The notes under the pieces: model-generated
Seen by the model: the letters and a program-made list of their open reading frames with translations, nothing else
Told to the model about the DNA's origin: nothing
Database searches by the model: none
From: an uncultured Phycisphaerae bacterium
GTDB lineage: Bacteria; Planctomycetota; Phycisphaerae; UBA1845; Fen-1342
Assembly (NCBI GenBank): GCA_937928595.1
Contig: CALGJV010000013.1
Location: forward strand, 124,001-188,000
Length of the DNA stretch: 64,000 bases
Reading direction: 5' to 3'
Made by a program: the position numbers and the translations under genes
Shown: positions 50,300 to 60,972 of the stretch, piece after piece
How positions within the stretch are numbered: the stretch's first letter is position 1
Layout of the letters: each line of letters opens with the position of its first letter

Positions 50300-51334
50300 A
50301 TGGAAATCCCGTTTCTGAACCTGTTGTGGTTCATCCTGCTGGGTGTGCTGCTGGCGGGCTACGCCATCCTGGACGGGTTCGACCTGGGCGTGGGCATCCT
50401 GCACCTCGGCGCCCGGGGCGACCGCGAGCGGCGGATCTTCATGAACTCGATCGGCCCGCTGTGGGACGGCAACGAGGTGTGGCTCGTGACGTTCGGCGGG
50501 GCGCTGTTCGCGGCGTTCCCGACGGTGTACGCCAGCGCGTTTTCGGCGTTTTATCTCGCGTTCTGGTTGCTGCTGTTCGCGCTGATCGGTCGGGCCGTGG
50601 CGATGGAGTTCCGCAGCAAGCTCGAAGCGCCCGGCTGGCGGGGCTTCTTCGACGTGGTGTTCTGCGGGGCCAGCACGCTGGCGACGCTGCTGTTCGGGGT
50701 CGCGGTCGGCTCGACGATGAGCGGGCTGAAGATCGGGCCGGACCTGGAATACCAGGGCACGTTCCTGGATCTGCTGAACCTGCACAACCCGTTTCCGCTG
50801 ATCACGGGCCTGTTCGCCGTGAGCCTGTTCGCCATGCACGGCGCGATCTACCTGTACCTGAAGACGGACGGCGAGCTTCAGCAGCGCATCCACGGCTGGA
50901 TGTGGACGGCGTTCGGCCTGTTTCTGATCATGTATCTGTTCACGACGATCTATGCGCTGGTGAACGTCCCGGCGGCGACGGCCAATTTCCGGCAGTACCC
51001 CTGGTGCTGGCTGGTCGTGCTGCTGAACATCCTGGCGATCGCGAACATTCCCCGCGCGATCCATCAGAACCGTCCCGTCTACGCGTTTCTGTCGTCGTGC
51101 GCCTGCATCGCGGCGTTCGTGTTCCTGTTCGGCGTCGCCCTGTTTCCCAACCTCGTCGTCTCGAGCATCGACCCGGCCTACAGCCTGAACATCGTGAATG
51201 CCGCGTCGTCGCCCAAGACGCTCGGCATCATGGCGATCATCGCCGCCATCGGCATGCCCTTCGTCCTGACGTACACCGTGATCATCTACTGGACCTTCCG
51301 CGGCAAGGTGGAGCTGGGCAAGTTCAGCTACTGA
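50300..51334 (+). CDS. cydB: Cytochrome bd ubiquinol oxidase subunit II
   Basis: 344 residues; ATG at 50300 with TGGAG nine bases upstream; a GTG at 50279 would add seven residues. Multi-helix protein with ILDGFDLGVGILH, GPLWDGNEVWLVTFGGALFAAFP and HNPFPLITGLFAVSLFAMHG. Pairs with CydA to form cytochrome bd. No cydX or cydDC gene is seen next to it. Confidence 0.93.
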   Translation: MEIPFLNLLWFILLGVLLAGYAILDGFDLGVGILHLGARGDRERRIFMNSIGPLWDGNEVWLVTFGGALFAAFPTVYASAFSAFYLAFWLLLFALIGRAVAMEFRSKLEAPGWRGFFDVVFCGASTLATLLFGVAVGSTMSGLKIGPDLEYQGTFLDLLNLHNPFPLITGLFAVSLFAMHGAIYLYLKTDGELQQRIHGWMWTAFGLFLIMYLFTTIYALVNVPAATANFRQYPWCWLVVLLNILAIANIPRAIHQNRPVYAFLSSCACIAAFVFLFGVALFPNLVVSSIDPAYSLNIVNAASSPKTLGIMAIIAAIGMPFVLTYTVIIYWTFRGKVELGKFSY

Positions 51335-51426
51335 GGATCCGCGGCACGCGCCCACCGGCGACGCGCCCGCCGCCGCGGCCGGAGTGGAGCGCGGCGCGCC
51401 GCGCCGCCGCAAGAGGCAGGGCCACC

Positions 51427-51756
51427 ATGAACATCCCGGTCACGACCACGTTCACCATCGAGGGCTACCGCATCACGCGCTACTTCGGCATCGTGCGCGG
51501 GATCATCGTGCGGGCCCCCACGATTCCGCAGCGCATGCTCGGCGGCCTCAAGTCGATCATCGGCGGCCGCGTCGGCGCGTTCACCGACATGTGCGAGCAG
51601 GCCCGCCAGCAGGCCTACGACCTGCTCATCGACCATGCGGTCGCGATCGGCGCGAACGCGATCGTCGGCCTGCGGTACGACGCGTCCGACCTCGGCCCGG
51701 GCGGCACCGAGGTGCTGTGCTACGGAACGGCCGTGCAGATCGAGCCGGAACGCTGA
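51427..51756 (+). CDS. YbjQ/UPF0145 family protein
   Basis: 109 residues, small homopentamer-type family of unknown role, sometimes called heavy-metal binding. ATG at 51427 preceded by AGGCAGGG. Motifs: TTTFTIEGYRITRYFGIVRG, GGLKSIIGGRVGAFTDMCEQ, GANAIVGLRYDASDLG, EVLCYGTAVQI. Length normal. It lies 92 bp after cydB. Confidence 0.88.
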   Translation: MNIPVTTTFTIEGYRITRYFGIVRGIIVRAPTIPQRMLGGLKSIIGGRVGAFTDMCEQARQQAYDLLIDHAVAIGANAIVGLRYDASDLGPGGTEVLCYGTAVQIEPER

Positions 51757-51792
51757 GCCGCCGCCCGCTGAGCGCGGCCGCGTCGGGGCGGT

Positions 51793-52389
51793 TCATGTAC
51801 CGTCCCGACGTCGGCGCCGCACCGGACCCGCGTCGAACGGCGCCGCCAGCGGCGGCAGCCGCCGCAGCGCCCGGTAGCGCTCGATGAACCACTCCGGGTC
51901 GCGCCGGTACTCGGCGATGATGCGCCAGGTGTACGGCCGCCCGCACTCCGGGCAACGGTAGTGGTCGGGCAGGCCGCTGAGGTTGTAGCCGCAGAAGATG
52001 CAGAAGGGCTCGCGTCGCGCCCGCGCCGCCCGCCGCACGACGTAGCCCGCCAGCGTCAGGGCCACCGCCCCCATGAAGACCGCCAGCTTCGCCCCCACCA
52101 GCACGAACGGGTTGAACACGCTCGGCCAGCGCCAGGCCGGGATGGCGCACAGCAGGAGCAGCAGAGCCGGAGACAGGAACACCCAGCGCCAGCCCACGTA
52201 CCGCCGCATGTCCTCCCAGCCGGGCCGCCACCAGCGGATGTCCTCGTGCACGGTGGGCGACAACTGGCTCGGCGTCGCCAGCACCGCCGTCGGCCGGGCC
52301 TCGTCGAGCGGCCGCTGCGATTGCTCAAGCAGCCGCAGCCACTCGGCTTCGAGCGATTCCGGCGGCGGGATGGGGTCGGCGGGCGGCAT
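51793..52389 (-). CDS. Zinc-ribbon membrane protein, unknown function
   Basis: 198 residues. N-terminal hydrophilic part, two transmembrane helices (WVFLSPALLLLLCAIPAW; LVGAKLAVFMGAVALTLAG), then a zinc ribbon CIFCGYNLSGLP...CPECGRPY of the kind very frequent in planctomycetes, and an Arg-rich tail. The start is close behind the prenyltransferase-like gene (18 bp), so they may form one operon. No function known. Confidence 0.75.
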   Translation of the reverse strand: MPPADPIPPPESLEAEWLRLLEQSQRPLDEARPTAVLATPSQLSPTVHEDIRWWRPGWEDMRRYVGWRWVFLSPALLLLLCAIPAWRWPSVFNPFVLVGAKLAVFMGAVALTLAGYVVRRAARARREPFCIFCGYNLSGLPDHYRCPECGRPYTWRIIAEYRRDPEWFIERYRALRRLPPLAAPFDAGPVRRRRRDGT

Positions 52390-52407
52390 GCGCGGGTCCC
52401 GGCGGGC

Positions 52408-53688
52408 TCAGCGGTCGCTGGGCGGCGCCGGCGCGGTCGTGGGCGGCAGGGCTGCGGTGGAAGCCGCGATGTCCGGGTAGGCCGCCTGGAGCGCGAGCAG
52501 GGCGTAGGCCGTCGTGAGCGCGGGCAGGCCCTCCATCCAGCGGTCGGCCTCGTTCACCCAGCTCCCGTCGTCGCGCTGCATTCCGGCGAGCTGCGCCACC
52601 AGCTCCCGCCGCCAGTCGTGCTCGCGGCCGGCGGCGTCGCGCACGACCGGCTCGCCCCAGGCGGCCAGCGCGCGGGCGAAGACGTGGTAGTAATAGAACA
52701 GCCCCTGGCGCGACCGGGCTTCCGGCATGTTCGGGTTGTATTCGAGCGTCCAGTGGCGGCGGATCCAGTCCAGCGCCGCCTTTACGCGCGGATCGTCGCG
52801 CGTGAGGCCCGCGTACAGCAGGCTCTTGAACCCCGCGTACGTCATCGAGCCGTAGCAGCGCAGCTCCACGCGGCCGTCCACGTCGACCGTTTCGGCCTTG
52901 CTCTCGCCCGCGCCGACCGGCGAGTAGATGAACCCGCCCTGCGAGGAGCCCTGCGCGAACGGCTGGTCGTTCGTCTCGCCGAGCATCTGGCAGCGCTGGA
53001 TGAACACGAGCGCCCGCCGGTACGCGGGGTCGTCGGGCGGCAGCCCGCTGTCGCGCAGCGCTTCGAGCATCATCTGGGTGTTCGACAGGTCCGGCCGCTT
53101 GTGCTGGCCGTAGCCGGCGCCGCCGTAGAACGGATCGGCGGGGGTCTTGCCCTCGCCCTCGTCCCATTGGTTTTCGATCAGGAACCGGCGCACCCGCGCC
53201 GCCGTCTCGTCATGGGCCGGATCGCGGACGGCCGCGAGCATCGAGAGCGCGACGCTGCTCTCGTAGTTCTTGAGCAGTCCCTCGGCCGAGTAGATGCCGC
53301 CGTCGTCGCGCCGCGCGCGCAGCACGAACTCGACGCCGCGCTGCACGCCTCGGTGCCGCGGGCCGACGGTCGGAGCCTGGGCGAGGGCCTTCACGGCGAG
53401 GCCGGCCACGCCGGGCCCGGCCTGCGCGCCCCAGCCGCCGTCGGCTTCCTGCGCACTCAGCAGGTACTGCGCCCCGCGCGCGATCAGCTGCGCGGCCACG
53501 GCGCGGTCGCGCGCCGCGTCGGCCCCCTCTGACGCCGCACGAATGGGCATCGTCGCGGGCGCTGACGCCGGCCGCGACGTCTGCGCCGCGGCGGGCGGGG
53601 CCGGCGCGGCGAGCAGAGCCGCGACCGGCAGCAGGGCGCCGGTGCACGCGAAGCGGAACGTCGGCGGACGGGTGAGGGCGGCACGCAT
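52408..53688 (-). CDS. Secreted prenyltransferase/squalene-oxidase-like repeat protein
   Basis: 426 residues; ATG at 53688 after AAGGAGAGG. Signal peptide to about residue 35 ([20 protein letters not shown]). Alpha/alpha toroid repeats recur: GAQYLLSAQEADGGWGAQAG, GVEFVLRARRDDGGIYSAEG, ALVFIQRCQM, ALDWIRRHWTLEYNPNMPEA, QDDGSWVNE-like segment QRDDGSWVNEADRWMEG. These match the squalene-hopene/prenyltransferase fold, but the cyclase DXDD motif is not seen, so it is probably not a hopene cyclase. Planctomycetes have many such secreted members of unknown function. Confidence 0.82.
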   Translation of the reverse strand: MRAALTRPPTFRFACTGALLPVAALLAAPAPPAAAQTSRPASAPATMPIRAASEGADAARDRAVAAQLIARGAQYLLSAQEADGGWGAQAGPGVAGLAVKALAQAPTVGPRHRGVQRGVEFVLRARRDDGGIYSAEGLLKNYESSVALSMLAAVRDPAHDETAARVRRFLIENQWDEGEGKTPADPFYGGAGYGQHKRPDLSNTQMMLEALRDSGLPPDDPAYRRALVFIQRCQMLGETNDQPFAQGSSQGGFIYSPVGAGESKAETVDVDGRVELRCYGSMTYAGFKSLLYAGLTRDDPRVKAALDWIRRHWTLEYNPNMPEARSRQGLFYYYHVFARALAAWGEPVVRDAAGREHDWRRELVAQLAGMQRDDGSWVNEADRWMEGLPALTTAYALLALQAAYPDIAASTAALPPTTAPAPPSDR

Positions 53689-53868
53689 GACCTCTCCTTG
53701 AACCCGGTGCGGGGCGCGGGACCGGCGCAGGCCGCCCGGAGCGCTCCAGGGCGGCTCGTCGGCGCGCCGTCGGTCGGCCCCGGCCGCGTGGAATCTACGC
53801 GGAGCGCCGCCCGGCGTCACGCCCCGCGGGGGCGAACCGCGTCGTCCCCCGCGTGCCGCCGCCGGCGC

Positions 53869-54243
53869 TCAGTCGTAGCCGAGGTCCGCGAGCCGGTCTT
53901 CATCAAGCCCGAAATGGTGGCCGATCTCGTGCAGCACGGTGATGCGAATCTCGTCCACCAGTTCCGCGCGGCTGTCGCACATCTCGCACAGGTTGTCGCG
54001 GAAGATCAGCACGCGGTCGGGCATCGGCAGCGGCGCCAGGTCCGGCCCTTTCTCGTCCAGCGGCACGCCGACGTACAGCCCGAGGATGTCATCCGGCACG
54101 TCGTACTCGCGCATGAGCTTCGCGTCCGGCCGGCCGCGCACCTCCACGATGACGTTTTCGAGGTAGGGGCGGAACTCGTCCGGGATGGAGTCGAGGGCCT
54201 CTTCCACCGCCCGGTCGAAGTTCGCGTGCGAGATCGCTATCAT
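53869..54243 (-). CDS. Small zinc metallopeptidase-like protein (DUF1025 / zinicin-like)
   Basis: 124 residues; ATG at 54243 with GGAGGTGA upstream. The motif HEIGHHFGLDEDRL supplies the HExxHxxGxxxxx(D) zinc site near the C-terminus, and ERVPDRV-like segment LPMPDRVLIFRDNL precedes it. Length is typical (about 120-135). No signal peptide, so cytoplasmic. Substrate unknown. Confidence 0.88.
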   Translation of the reverse strand: MIAISHANFDRAVEEALDSIPDEFRPYLENVIVEVRGRPDAKLMREYDVPDDILGLYVGVPLDEKGPDLAPLPMPDRVLIFRDNLCEMCDSRAELVDEIRITVLHEIGHHFGLDEDRLADLGYD

Positions 54244-54317
54244 CGCGGAGTCACCTCCGGAGCCGTACCCGGCAGCAGTATAGCGCGGCGCCGAGGTTGC
54301 ACCAAACGGGAGCCGGC

Positions 54318-55322
54318 ATGTTGTCGCGCCGCCACATGCGAACGTTCGCACTCGGGGCCGTGCTGTGGTCCGTCGTCGCCGGCTGCGGCCCGACGTCCTT
54401 CGTCATCACCCCGATCCCGGCCGAGCAGGCCCTGCGCGAGCAGGTGGTGCTGCGGGAGAGCCCGCTGGCGACCCGCAAGATCGCCCTGGTCGACGTGGAC
54501 GGCGTGCTCCGCAACGCCCGGTCCACGTCCGTGTTCGGCGTCAGCGGCGAGAACCCGGTGTCCGTCTTCAGCGAGAAGCTGGCGGCGGCCGCCGCGGACC
54601 GCGACGTGCGGGCCGTGGTGGTGCGGATCAACTCGCCCGGTGGGTCGGTGACGGCCAGCGACCTGATGTACCAGGAGCTCGTGCGGTTCCGGGCACGCAC
54701 CGGCAAGCCGGTCGTCGCGGCCCTGCTCGATGTGGCGGCGTCCGGCGGCTACTACGTCGCGTGCGCGGCCGACCGGATCTGCGCGCAGCCGACCACGGTC
54801 ACCGGCAGCATCGGCGTGATCATGATCGCGCCCGAGTTCTCCGGCACGATGCAGAAACTCGGCATCGCCATGAACGTGATCAAGAGCGGCACGCTCAAGG
54901 ACGCGGGTTCGCCGTTCCGCACCATGTCCGAGCAGGACCGGGCGGTCTTCGAGCGGCTGATCGACGGGATGTACGTCCGGTTCCTCGAGGTGGTCGGGCG
55001 GTCGCGCACCGCACTGCCGGCGGAGCGCATCCGGGAGCTGGCCGACGGGCGGGTGTATCTCGGGCCGGAGGCCCGCGCGCTGGGCCTGGTGGACGAGGTC
55101 GGCACGCTGCCCGACGCGATCGCCGCCGCCAAGCGCGCCGCCGGCCTCGAGCGCACCCCGGTGCGCGTCGTGCAATACGCCCGCCCGCTGGCCTGGCGCC
55201 CGAACATCTACGCCGAGGCGCCGGCCGGACCGACCTCGGTGAACGTGGTGAACGTCGAGCTGCCGGACTGGCTGGCGAGCCCGGCGCCGCAGATGATGTA
55301 CCTGTGGGCGCCCGGGTGGTGA
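54318..55322 (+). CDS. sppA: S49 family signal peptide peptidase, lipoprotein
   Basis: 334 residues; ATG at 54318 (GGGAG upstream). Lipobox VAGC at residues about 20-23 anchors it to a membrane. Protease core: VVVRINSPGGSVTASDLMY, nucleophile region AALLDVAASGGYYVACAADR with the Ser of ASGG, TGSIGVIM, and SGTLKDAGSPFR with the probable catalytic Lys. The short single-domain form resembles the 36-kDa SppA. Followed after 7 bp by pabA/trpG. Confidence 0.9.
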   Translation: MLSRRHMRTFALGAVLWSVVAGCGPTSFVITPIPAEQALREQVVLRESPLATRKIALVDVDGVLRNARSTSVFGVSGENPVSVFSEKLAAAAADRDVRAVVVRINSPGGSVTASDLMYQELVRFRARTGKPVVAALLDVAASGGYYVACAADRICAQPTTVTGSIGVIMIAPEFSGTMQKLGIAMNVIKSGTLKDAGSPFRTMSEQDRAVFERLIDGMYVRFLEVVGRSRTALPAERIRELADGRVYLGPEARALGLVDEVGTLPDAIAAAKRAAGLERTPVRVVQYARPLAWRPNIYAEAPAGPTSVNVVNVELPDWLASPAPQMMYLWAPGW

Positions 55323-55329
55323 GGCTGCG

Positions 55330-55908
<579 letters not shown>

Positions 55909-55917
55909 GGATACGTC

Positions 55918-56490
55918 ATGCGCACGACGTGGCGACTGCTGGCGCTTGCGGCTCTCTTGGCGGCCCCGGGCTGCGTCGCGCCCGAACGGCGGTCCGGGCC
56001 GGTACGGCCCGCGCCGGGTGAGCTGCAAGCCATGCCTGAACTGGACCCCGGCATGCCCGTGTCCGTCGGCATCGAAGGCCGCGGTGACGCGCCGCGCGTC
56101 GTGCTCGTGCCCGATTTCAAGGAGCCGCCGCTGACGCCCGAAGAGCGCGCGGCGTTGGGGGAGCGCGAAGACCGTATCCGCCGCCTGGATTACACCCTGC
56201 CCGGTGATCTTCCGAGTCCGCGCGTGGGTGGCTGGCTGGGCGGTGTGCAGGCGGGAGCTCACGGCGGCACGACGCTGCTGGTGTCTCGGACGGATCGCGT
56301 GTCGGGCATCGCGCGGGCTTATCACGCGCTCGGCGGCGCGTGGTCGGCGGAAGGGGGCGGCGTGGCCGCGGTCACAGGCACGGAGCGCGGCGGCGGGGTC
56401 CGCACCGGGGTCCACGGCACCGGGGGCGCATCGACGGGCGAGAGCGGCCCCAGTCGCATTGCGGGTCCTAACCCTCGTCTTGACAAGTAG
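55918..56490 (+). CDS. Hypothetical lipoprotein
   Basis: 190 residues. Lipoprotein signal MRTTWRLLALAALLAAPGC with lipobox APGC. The mature part starts with a Pro-rich stretch, then VVLVPDFKEPPLTPEERAAL and a Gly/Thr-rich C-terminus (GGTTLLVSRTDRVSG; GGGVRTGVHGTGGAS). It follows pabA by 9 bp. No family recognised. Confidence 0.65.
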   Translation: MRTTWRLLALAALLAAPGCVAPERRSGPVRPAPGELQAMPELDPGMPVSVGIEGRGDAPRVVLVPDFKEPPLTPEERAALGEREDRIRRLDYTLPGDLPSPRVGGWLGGVQAGAHGGTTLLVSRTDRVSGIARAYHALGGAWSAEGGGVAAVTGTERGGGVRTGVHGTGGASTGESGPSRIAGPNPRLDK

Positions 56491-56644
56491 TTAGTCTTTT
56501 TCGGCAGCTCGTCGCACCGGCTCGACGTTCGCCGCTGTGCCGGGCGTCGTCGGCCCCGTCGGGCTCCAACTCGCGCGCGGTGCGCGCCGCGGGTGGCGGG
56601 CGGGTCGCGGACCGGCCATTTCGCGGAGCCTGTGTCAGATGCCG

Positions 56645-56673
56645 TTGTGACCGGCGCGCGCCGTGACCATAAT
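56645..56673 (+). promoter_or_regulatory. Candidate promoter of the bcp-like gene
   Basis: TTGTGA (56645-56650), 17-bp spacer, CATAAT (56668-56673); leader of about 180 bases to the ATG at 56860. The rest of the 56491-56859 gap shows no gene. Confidence 0.45.
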
Positions 56674-56859
56674 CTCTGCATTCCCGCGCAAGCCCGCCCG
56701 TGCAGCGCGGGCCGCGGGCGCGCGGAGCGTGGGTCGGCGGCACACGTTCGGAGCGCCGCGCCGGCCCGGCCCGTGCATGTCGTTCGCGCCGAGTCAGATC
56801 GCGCGCGGCGTGGCGCGGCAGGACTGGGACCGTGGACCAGGTTCTCAGCGAGGCACCTC

Positions 56860-57717
<858 letters not shown>

Positions 57718-57872
57718 TCCGGTCGCGTGCCGGGGCCGTCGCCGGCGGCGTTTGCGCCCCTCCGCGGGACCGCCGCCGGCGGCCTGCGCCCGCGGCGCGG
57801 GGCGCGCCGGGCACTGGCCGCGCGGGGGTCGCTCCTGTACAATGATACCCCTTATCCCGTCGGAGGCAGACC

Positions 57873-59291
57873 GTGTTCGCATCGGCCGCCGAGGCGCTCC
57901 AGTTCATCCGGGAAAAGCAGATCGCGATGGTGGACCTGAAGATCGTGGGGCTGGCCGGCCAGTGGCTCCACCTCAGCATCCCCGCCGCGCAGTTCTCCGC
58001 GAAGCACTTCGAGGAGGGCGTCGGCTACGACGGCTCGTCCGGCTCCGGCTTCACGACGGTCGAGGCGGGCGACGTGAACGCGCTGCCGCAACCCGAGACG
58101 GCGTTTCTCGATCCGTTCTGGGAGCGGCCCACGCTCAGCTTCCTGTGCGACACGATCACGGCCGACACGCACCAGCCCTTCTCGAGCGACCCGCGGACCA
58201 TCGCCCGCCGCGCTGTCGCGTACCTGCGCAGCACCGGCATCGCGGACGAGGCCTGGATGGGGCCCGAGTTCGAGTTCCACATCTTCGACCGCGTCGAAAC
58301 GGTCAACGAGCCGTATCACCTCGGCGTGCGTATCGCCTGCTCGGAGACGCACTCCGACGGCGTGACCGCGCCGATCCCGCTCAAGGGCGGCTACTTCCGC
58401 GTCCCGCCCACCGAGCACTTCCACAACCTGCGCTCCGAGATCACGCTGCTGCTCGAGTCGATGGGCATCGCCGTCCGCTACCACCACCACGAGGTCGGCG
58501 CGCCGGGCCAGTGCGAGATCGAGGTCAACCTCGCCCCCCTCGTGCGGGCCGCCGACCAGGCGATGATCATCAAGTACGTCATCAAGAACGTCGCGCGCCG
58601 CCACGGCAAGCTGGCCACGTTCATGCCCAAGCCGTTGTTCGGCGAGGCCGGCAACGGCATGCACGTCCACCAGCGGCTCACGCGCGGCGGCCGCCCGCTG
58701 TTCTTCGACGAGCACCGCCGCAACTATGCGAACCTCAGCACCCTGGCGCTCCAGTACACCGCCGGCCTCCTACGGCATGGGCAGTCCCTCACCGCCCTGA
58801 CCAACCCCTCGACCAACTCCTTCAAGCGGCTGGTCGAGGGCTACGAGGCGCCCGTCAACCTGTTCTTCTCGCTGGCCAACCGCTCGGCCGCGATCCGCGT
58901 GCCCAAGTACGCCGTGTCGCCGGACGAGAAGCGGATCGAGTACCGCCCGCCGGACTTCACGTGCAACGTGTACCTCGCGCTGGCCGCGATGCTCCTGGCC
59001 GGCGTCGACGGCGTGCAGCAGCAGCTTGACCCCGCCGCGCTCAACTACGGGCCGTTCGACGTGGACATCGCCAAACAGAGCGACGAGTTTCGCAGCCGCA
59101 TCGCCAGCGTGCCGCGCTCCCTGCACGACGCGCTCGAGGCGCTGCAGCACGACCACGAGTTCCTGCTGCGCGGCGACGTGTTCAGCAACGGCTTCATCCG
59201 CGGCTGGGTCGAGACCAAGCGCGAGAACGAATGGCGCGTCGTCGCCATCCGTCCGCACCCTTACGAGTACCAGCTCTACCTCGACACCTGA
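57873..59291 (+). CDS. glnA: Glutamine synthetase type I
   Basis: Makes glutamine from glutamate, ammonium and ATP. 472 residues from a GTG at 57873 with GGAGG six bases upstream and a -10 TACAAT at 57838-57843. Motifs: GYDGSSGSGF, MGPEFEFHIFD, HHEVGAPGQCEIEV, GNGMHVHQRL, TNPSTNSFKRLVEGYEAP and RSAAIRVP. The region that in the regulated GSI-beta form carries the adenylylation Tyr (NLYDLPPEE) reads LNYGPFDVDIAKQSDEF, so the usual adenylylation site is not conserved. It would take up ammonium such as that made by Nrf, but no regulatory link is seen. Confidence 0.95.
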   Translation: MFASAAEALQFIREKQIAMVDLKIVGLAGQWLHLSIPAAQFSAKHFEEGVGYDGSSGSGFTTVEAGDVNALPQPETAFLDPFWERPTLSFLCDTITADTHQPFSSDPRTIARRAVAYLRSTGIADEAWMGPEFEFHIFDRVETVNEPYHLGVRIACSETHSDGVTAPIPLKGGYFRVPPTEHFHNLRSEITLLLESMGIAVRYHHHEVGAPGQCEIEVNLAPLVRAADQAMIIKYVIKNVARRHGKLATFMPKPLFGEAGNGMHVHQRLTRGGRPLFFDEHRRNYANLSTLALQYTAGLLRHGQSLTALTNPSTNSFKRLVEGYEAPVNLFFSLANRSAAIRVPKYAVSPDEKRIEYRPPDFTCNVYLALAAMLLAGVDGVQQQLDPAALNYGPFDVDIAKQSDEFRSRIASVPRSLHDALEALQHDHEFLLRGDVFSNGFIRGWVETKRENEWRVVAIRPHPYEYQLYLDT

Positions 59292-59305
59292 GCCCCGCCC
59301 GGCGT

Positions 59306-59959
59306 TCAGCTCCGCAGCAGGGGGTGCCGCGCGAACCGGGCCTGGAGCGCCAGCACTCGTCCCCGCACGTGCTCCACGCACGCGTCGTCGTCCCAATCGG
59401 GGTGCCGATGCGGATAGACCGGGGCGTCGTACGCCACCAGCACCGGGTGCGGCCGCGGCAGCTTCGCCGTGCGCGGCCAGGCTTCGAACGCCCCCAGAAT
59501 GAGCATCGGCACGATCGGCACCTGTGCCTTGCGGGCCAGCAGCACCACGCCCGCGCGCATCGGCCCGATCGAGCCGTCCGTGGTGCGCGTGGCCTCCGGA
59601 AACGTCAACACGACGTGGCCCGCCCGCAGACGCCGCAGCGTTTCCTTGATCGCGCCGAGGTCGGCCGTGCCGCGCTTCACCGGGAACGCGTTGAGGTACT
59701 CGATGATCGGACGCAGCTTGGGGTTGGCGAACAGCGTGTCGCGGGCCATGTAGTGGCATTCGCGCGGAATGGCCAGCGTCGCCAGCACCGGATCCAGGAA
59801 GCTTTGGTGGTTGCTGACCAGCAGCACGCCGCCCGTCGCCGGCACGTTCCGCACGCCGAACACCCGGCCGCGGCACAGTCCCGTGTAGAGGACCTGCGCC
59901 GCCACGCGGCACCAGCGATAGCCGCGCCGCATGGCCGGCGGCTGCGCCGCGGCCGTCAC
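59306..59959 (-). CDS. 1-acyl-sn-glycerol-3-phosphate acyltransferase-like (PlsC family)
   Basis: 217 residues, phospholipid synthesis at the membrane. Block I is NHQSFLDP (HX4D), followed by block II YLNAFPVKRG and block III FPEATRTTDG, where FPEGTRS is usual; the Gly-to-Ala change is uncommon. Block IV is VPIVPMLI. Starts 4 bp inside the end of the cytidylate kinase gene, a frequent pairing. Confidence 0.88.
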   Translation of the reverse strand: MTAAAQPPAMRRGYRWCRVAAQVLYTGLCRGRVFGVRNVPATGGVLLVSNHQSFLDPVLATLAIPRECHYMARDTLFANPKLRPIIEYLNAFPVKRGTADLGAIKETLRRLRAGHVVLTFPEATRTTDGSIGPMRAGVVLLARKAQVPIVPMLILGAFEAWPRTAKLPRPHPVLVAYDAPVYPHRHPDWDDDACVEHVRGRVLALQARFARHPLLRS

Positions 59960-60648
59960 GGCTCGGTCCGCGCGGCCGGTGTCAGCAGCCCGCGCCGCTC
60001 GAGGTCGGCCACGATCCGGTCGAGCACCTCGCCGATCGAGAGGTGCGTCGTGTCGATCCGCACCGCCCCCGGGGGTACGACCAGCGGCGCGACCGGCCGG
60101 CCGGCGTCCGTACGGTCCCGCTCGAGCAGGTTCGCGAGCACCTGCTCGTAGGTGACATCCTCGCCGTCCGCCCGCAGATCGTGCAGCCGCCGCTCGGCCC
60201 GCTTCTCCGGGGCGGCGTCGACGAAGTACTTGGCGTCGGCGTCGGGGAAGGCGGCCGTGCCCTGGTCGCGACCCTCGGTCACCATCGACGCGAGCCGCGC
60301 CCCGATGGCCCGCTGCCGCGCGATGAGCACGCGCCGCACACCCGGCGAGCCGGCGATGAAGCGCGTGTGGTCGTTCACCCGCATCGAGCGGATCGCCTCG
60401 GTCACGTCGCGGCCGCGGAGCGTCACGCGGGTGTGGGTCGGGCCGCAGTCGAGGTCCCAGTCGGTCCGCTCGGCCAAAGCCGTGAGCGCGGCCTCATCGC
60501 GGAGGTCGACGCCGTCCTCCAGCGCCGCCAGCGTGACGACGCGGTACATGGCCCCGGTGTCGAGGTAGGGGATGCCCAGCCGGGCGGCCAGCTTGCGGGC
60601 GGTCGTGCTTTTGCCGCTGCCGGCGGGGCCGTCGATGGTGATGATCAC
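59956..60648 (-). CDS. cmk: Cytidylate kinase
   Basis: Phosphorylates CMP/dCMP. 230 residues from a GTG at 60648 (VIITIDGPAGSGKSTTARKL), the normal length; frames open further upstream but without family similarity. AGGAG lies 11 bases before. Motifs: P-loop GPAGSGKST, LDTGAMYR, and the GRD motif as TEGRDQGTAAFPDADAKYFV. Overlaps the acyltransferase gene by 4 bp. Confidence 0.92.
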   Translation of the reverse strand: MIITIDGPAGSGKSTTARKLAARLGIPYLDTGAMYRVVTLAALEDGVDLRDEAALTALAERTDWDLDCGPTHTRVTLRGRDVTEAIRSMRVNDHTRFIAGSPGVRRVLIARQRAIGARLASMVTEGRDQGTAAFPDADAKYFVDAAPEKRAERRLHDLRADGEDVTYEQVLANLLERDRTDAGRPVAPLVVPPGAVRIDTTHLSIGEVLDRIVADLERRGLLTPAARTEP

Positions 60649-60972
60649 GGGCAGCGTTGCTCCTGCGGGTCCGCGGAAATCCGGGCGGATTATACCGGCC
60701 GCGACGGTCGCTCGTGAGCCCGCCTCCGGCGGCCGCGGCCCGTGAGCCCGCGCGGCGTCGGGGAGCCGTCGCCGCAAGCGGAGCCGACCCGGTGGAGGGG
60801 GGGCCGGGTGCCGGCCGGCGCCGTCTTCCGGGGCTAGTCGGTCGGCCTCCGCCGGGTGGCATGCGCGCTACCGAACGCGTCCGAGCACACGCGGCACTGG
60901 CGGCGCGGGGCGCGGCCGCGGTAAGTTGTGCCGGCTGCGGCGCCGGACCCGCCGCGGCGGGTGGAGGCCCGC
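60649..60972. other. Intergenic gap between cmk and the HAD gene
   Basis: 324 bp with no coding sequence that I can support. The only feature noted is a 10-base direct repeat GTGAGCCCGC at about 60713 and 60741. Divergent promoters should lie here, but no clear pair was found. Confidence 0.4.

Noticed and set aside
52408-53688. Squalene-hopene cyclase
   Set aside because: Toroid repeats fit, but the protein is short, has a signal peptide and lacks a visible DXDD motif.
56479-56484. Exact TTGACA as -35 of the bcp-like gene
   Set aside because: It lies inside the lipoprotein gene and no -10-like hexamer stands 16-18 bp downstream; the pair at 56645-56673 fits better.
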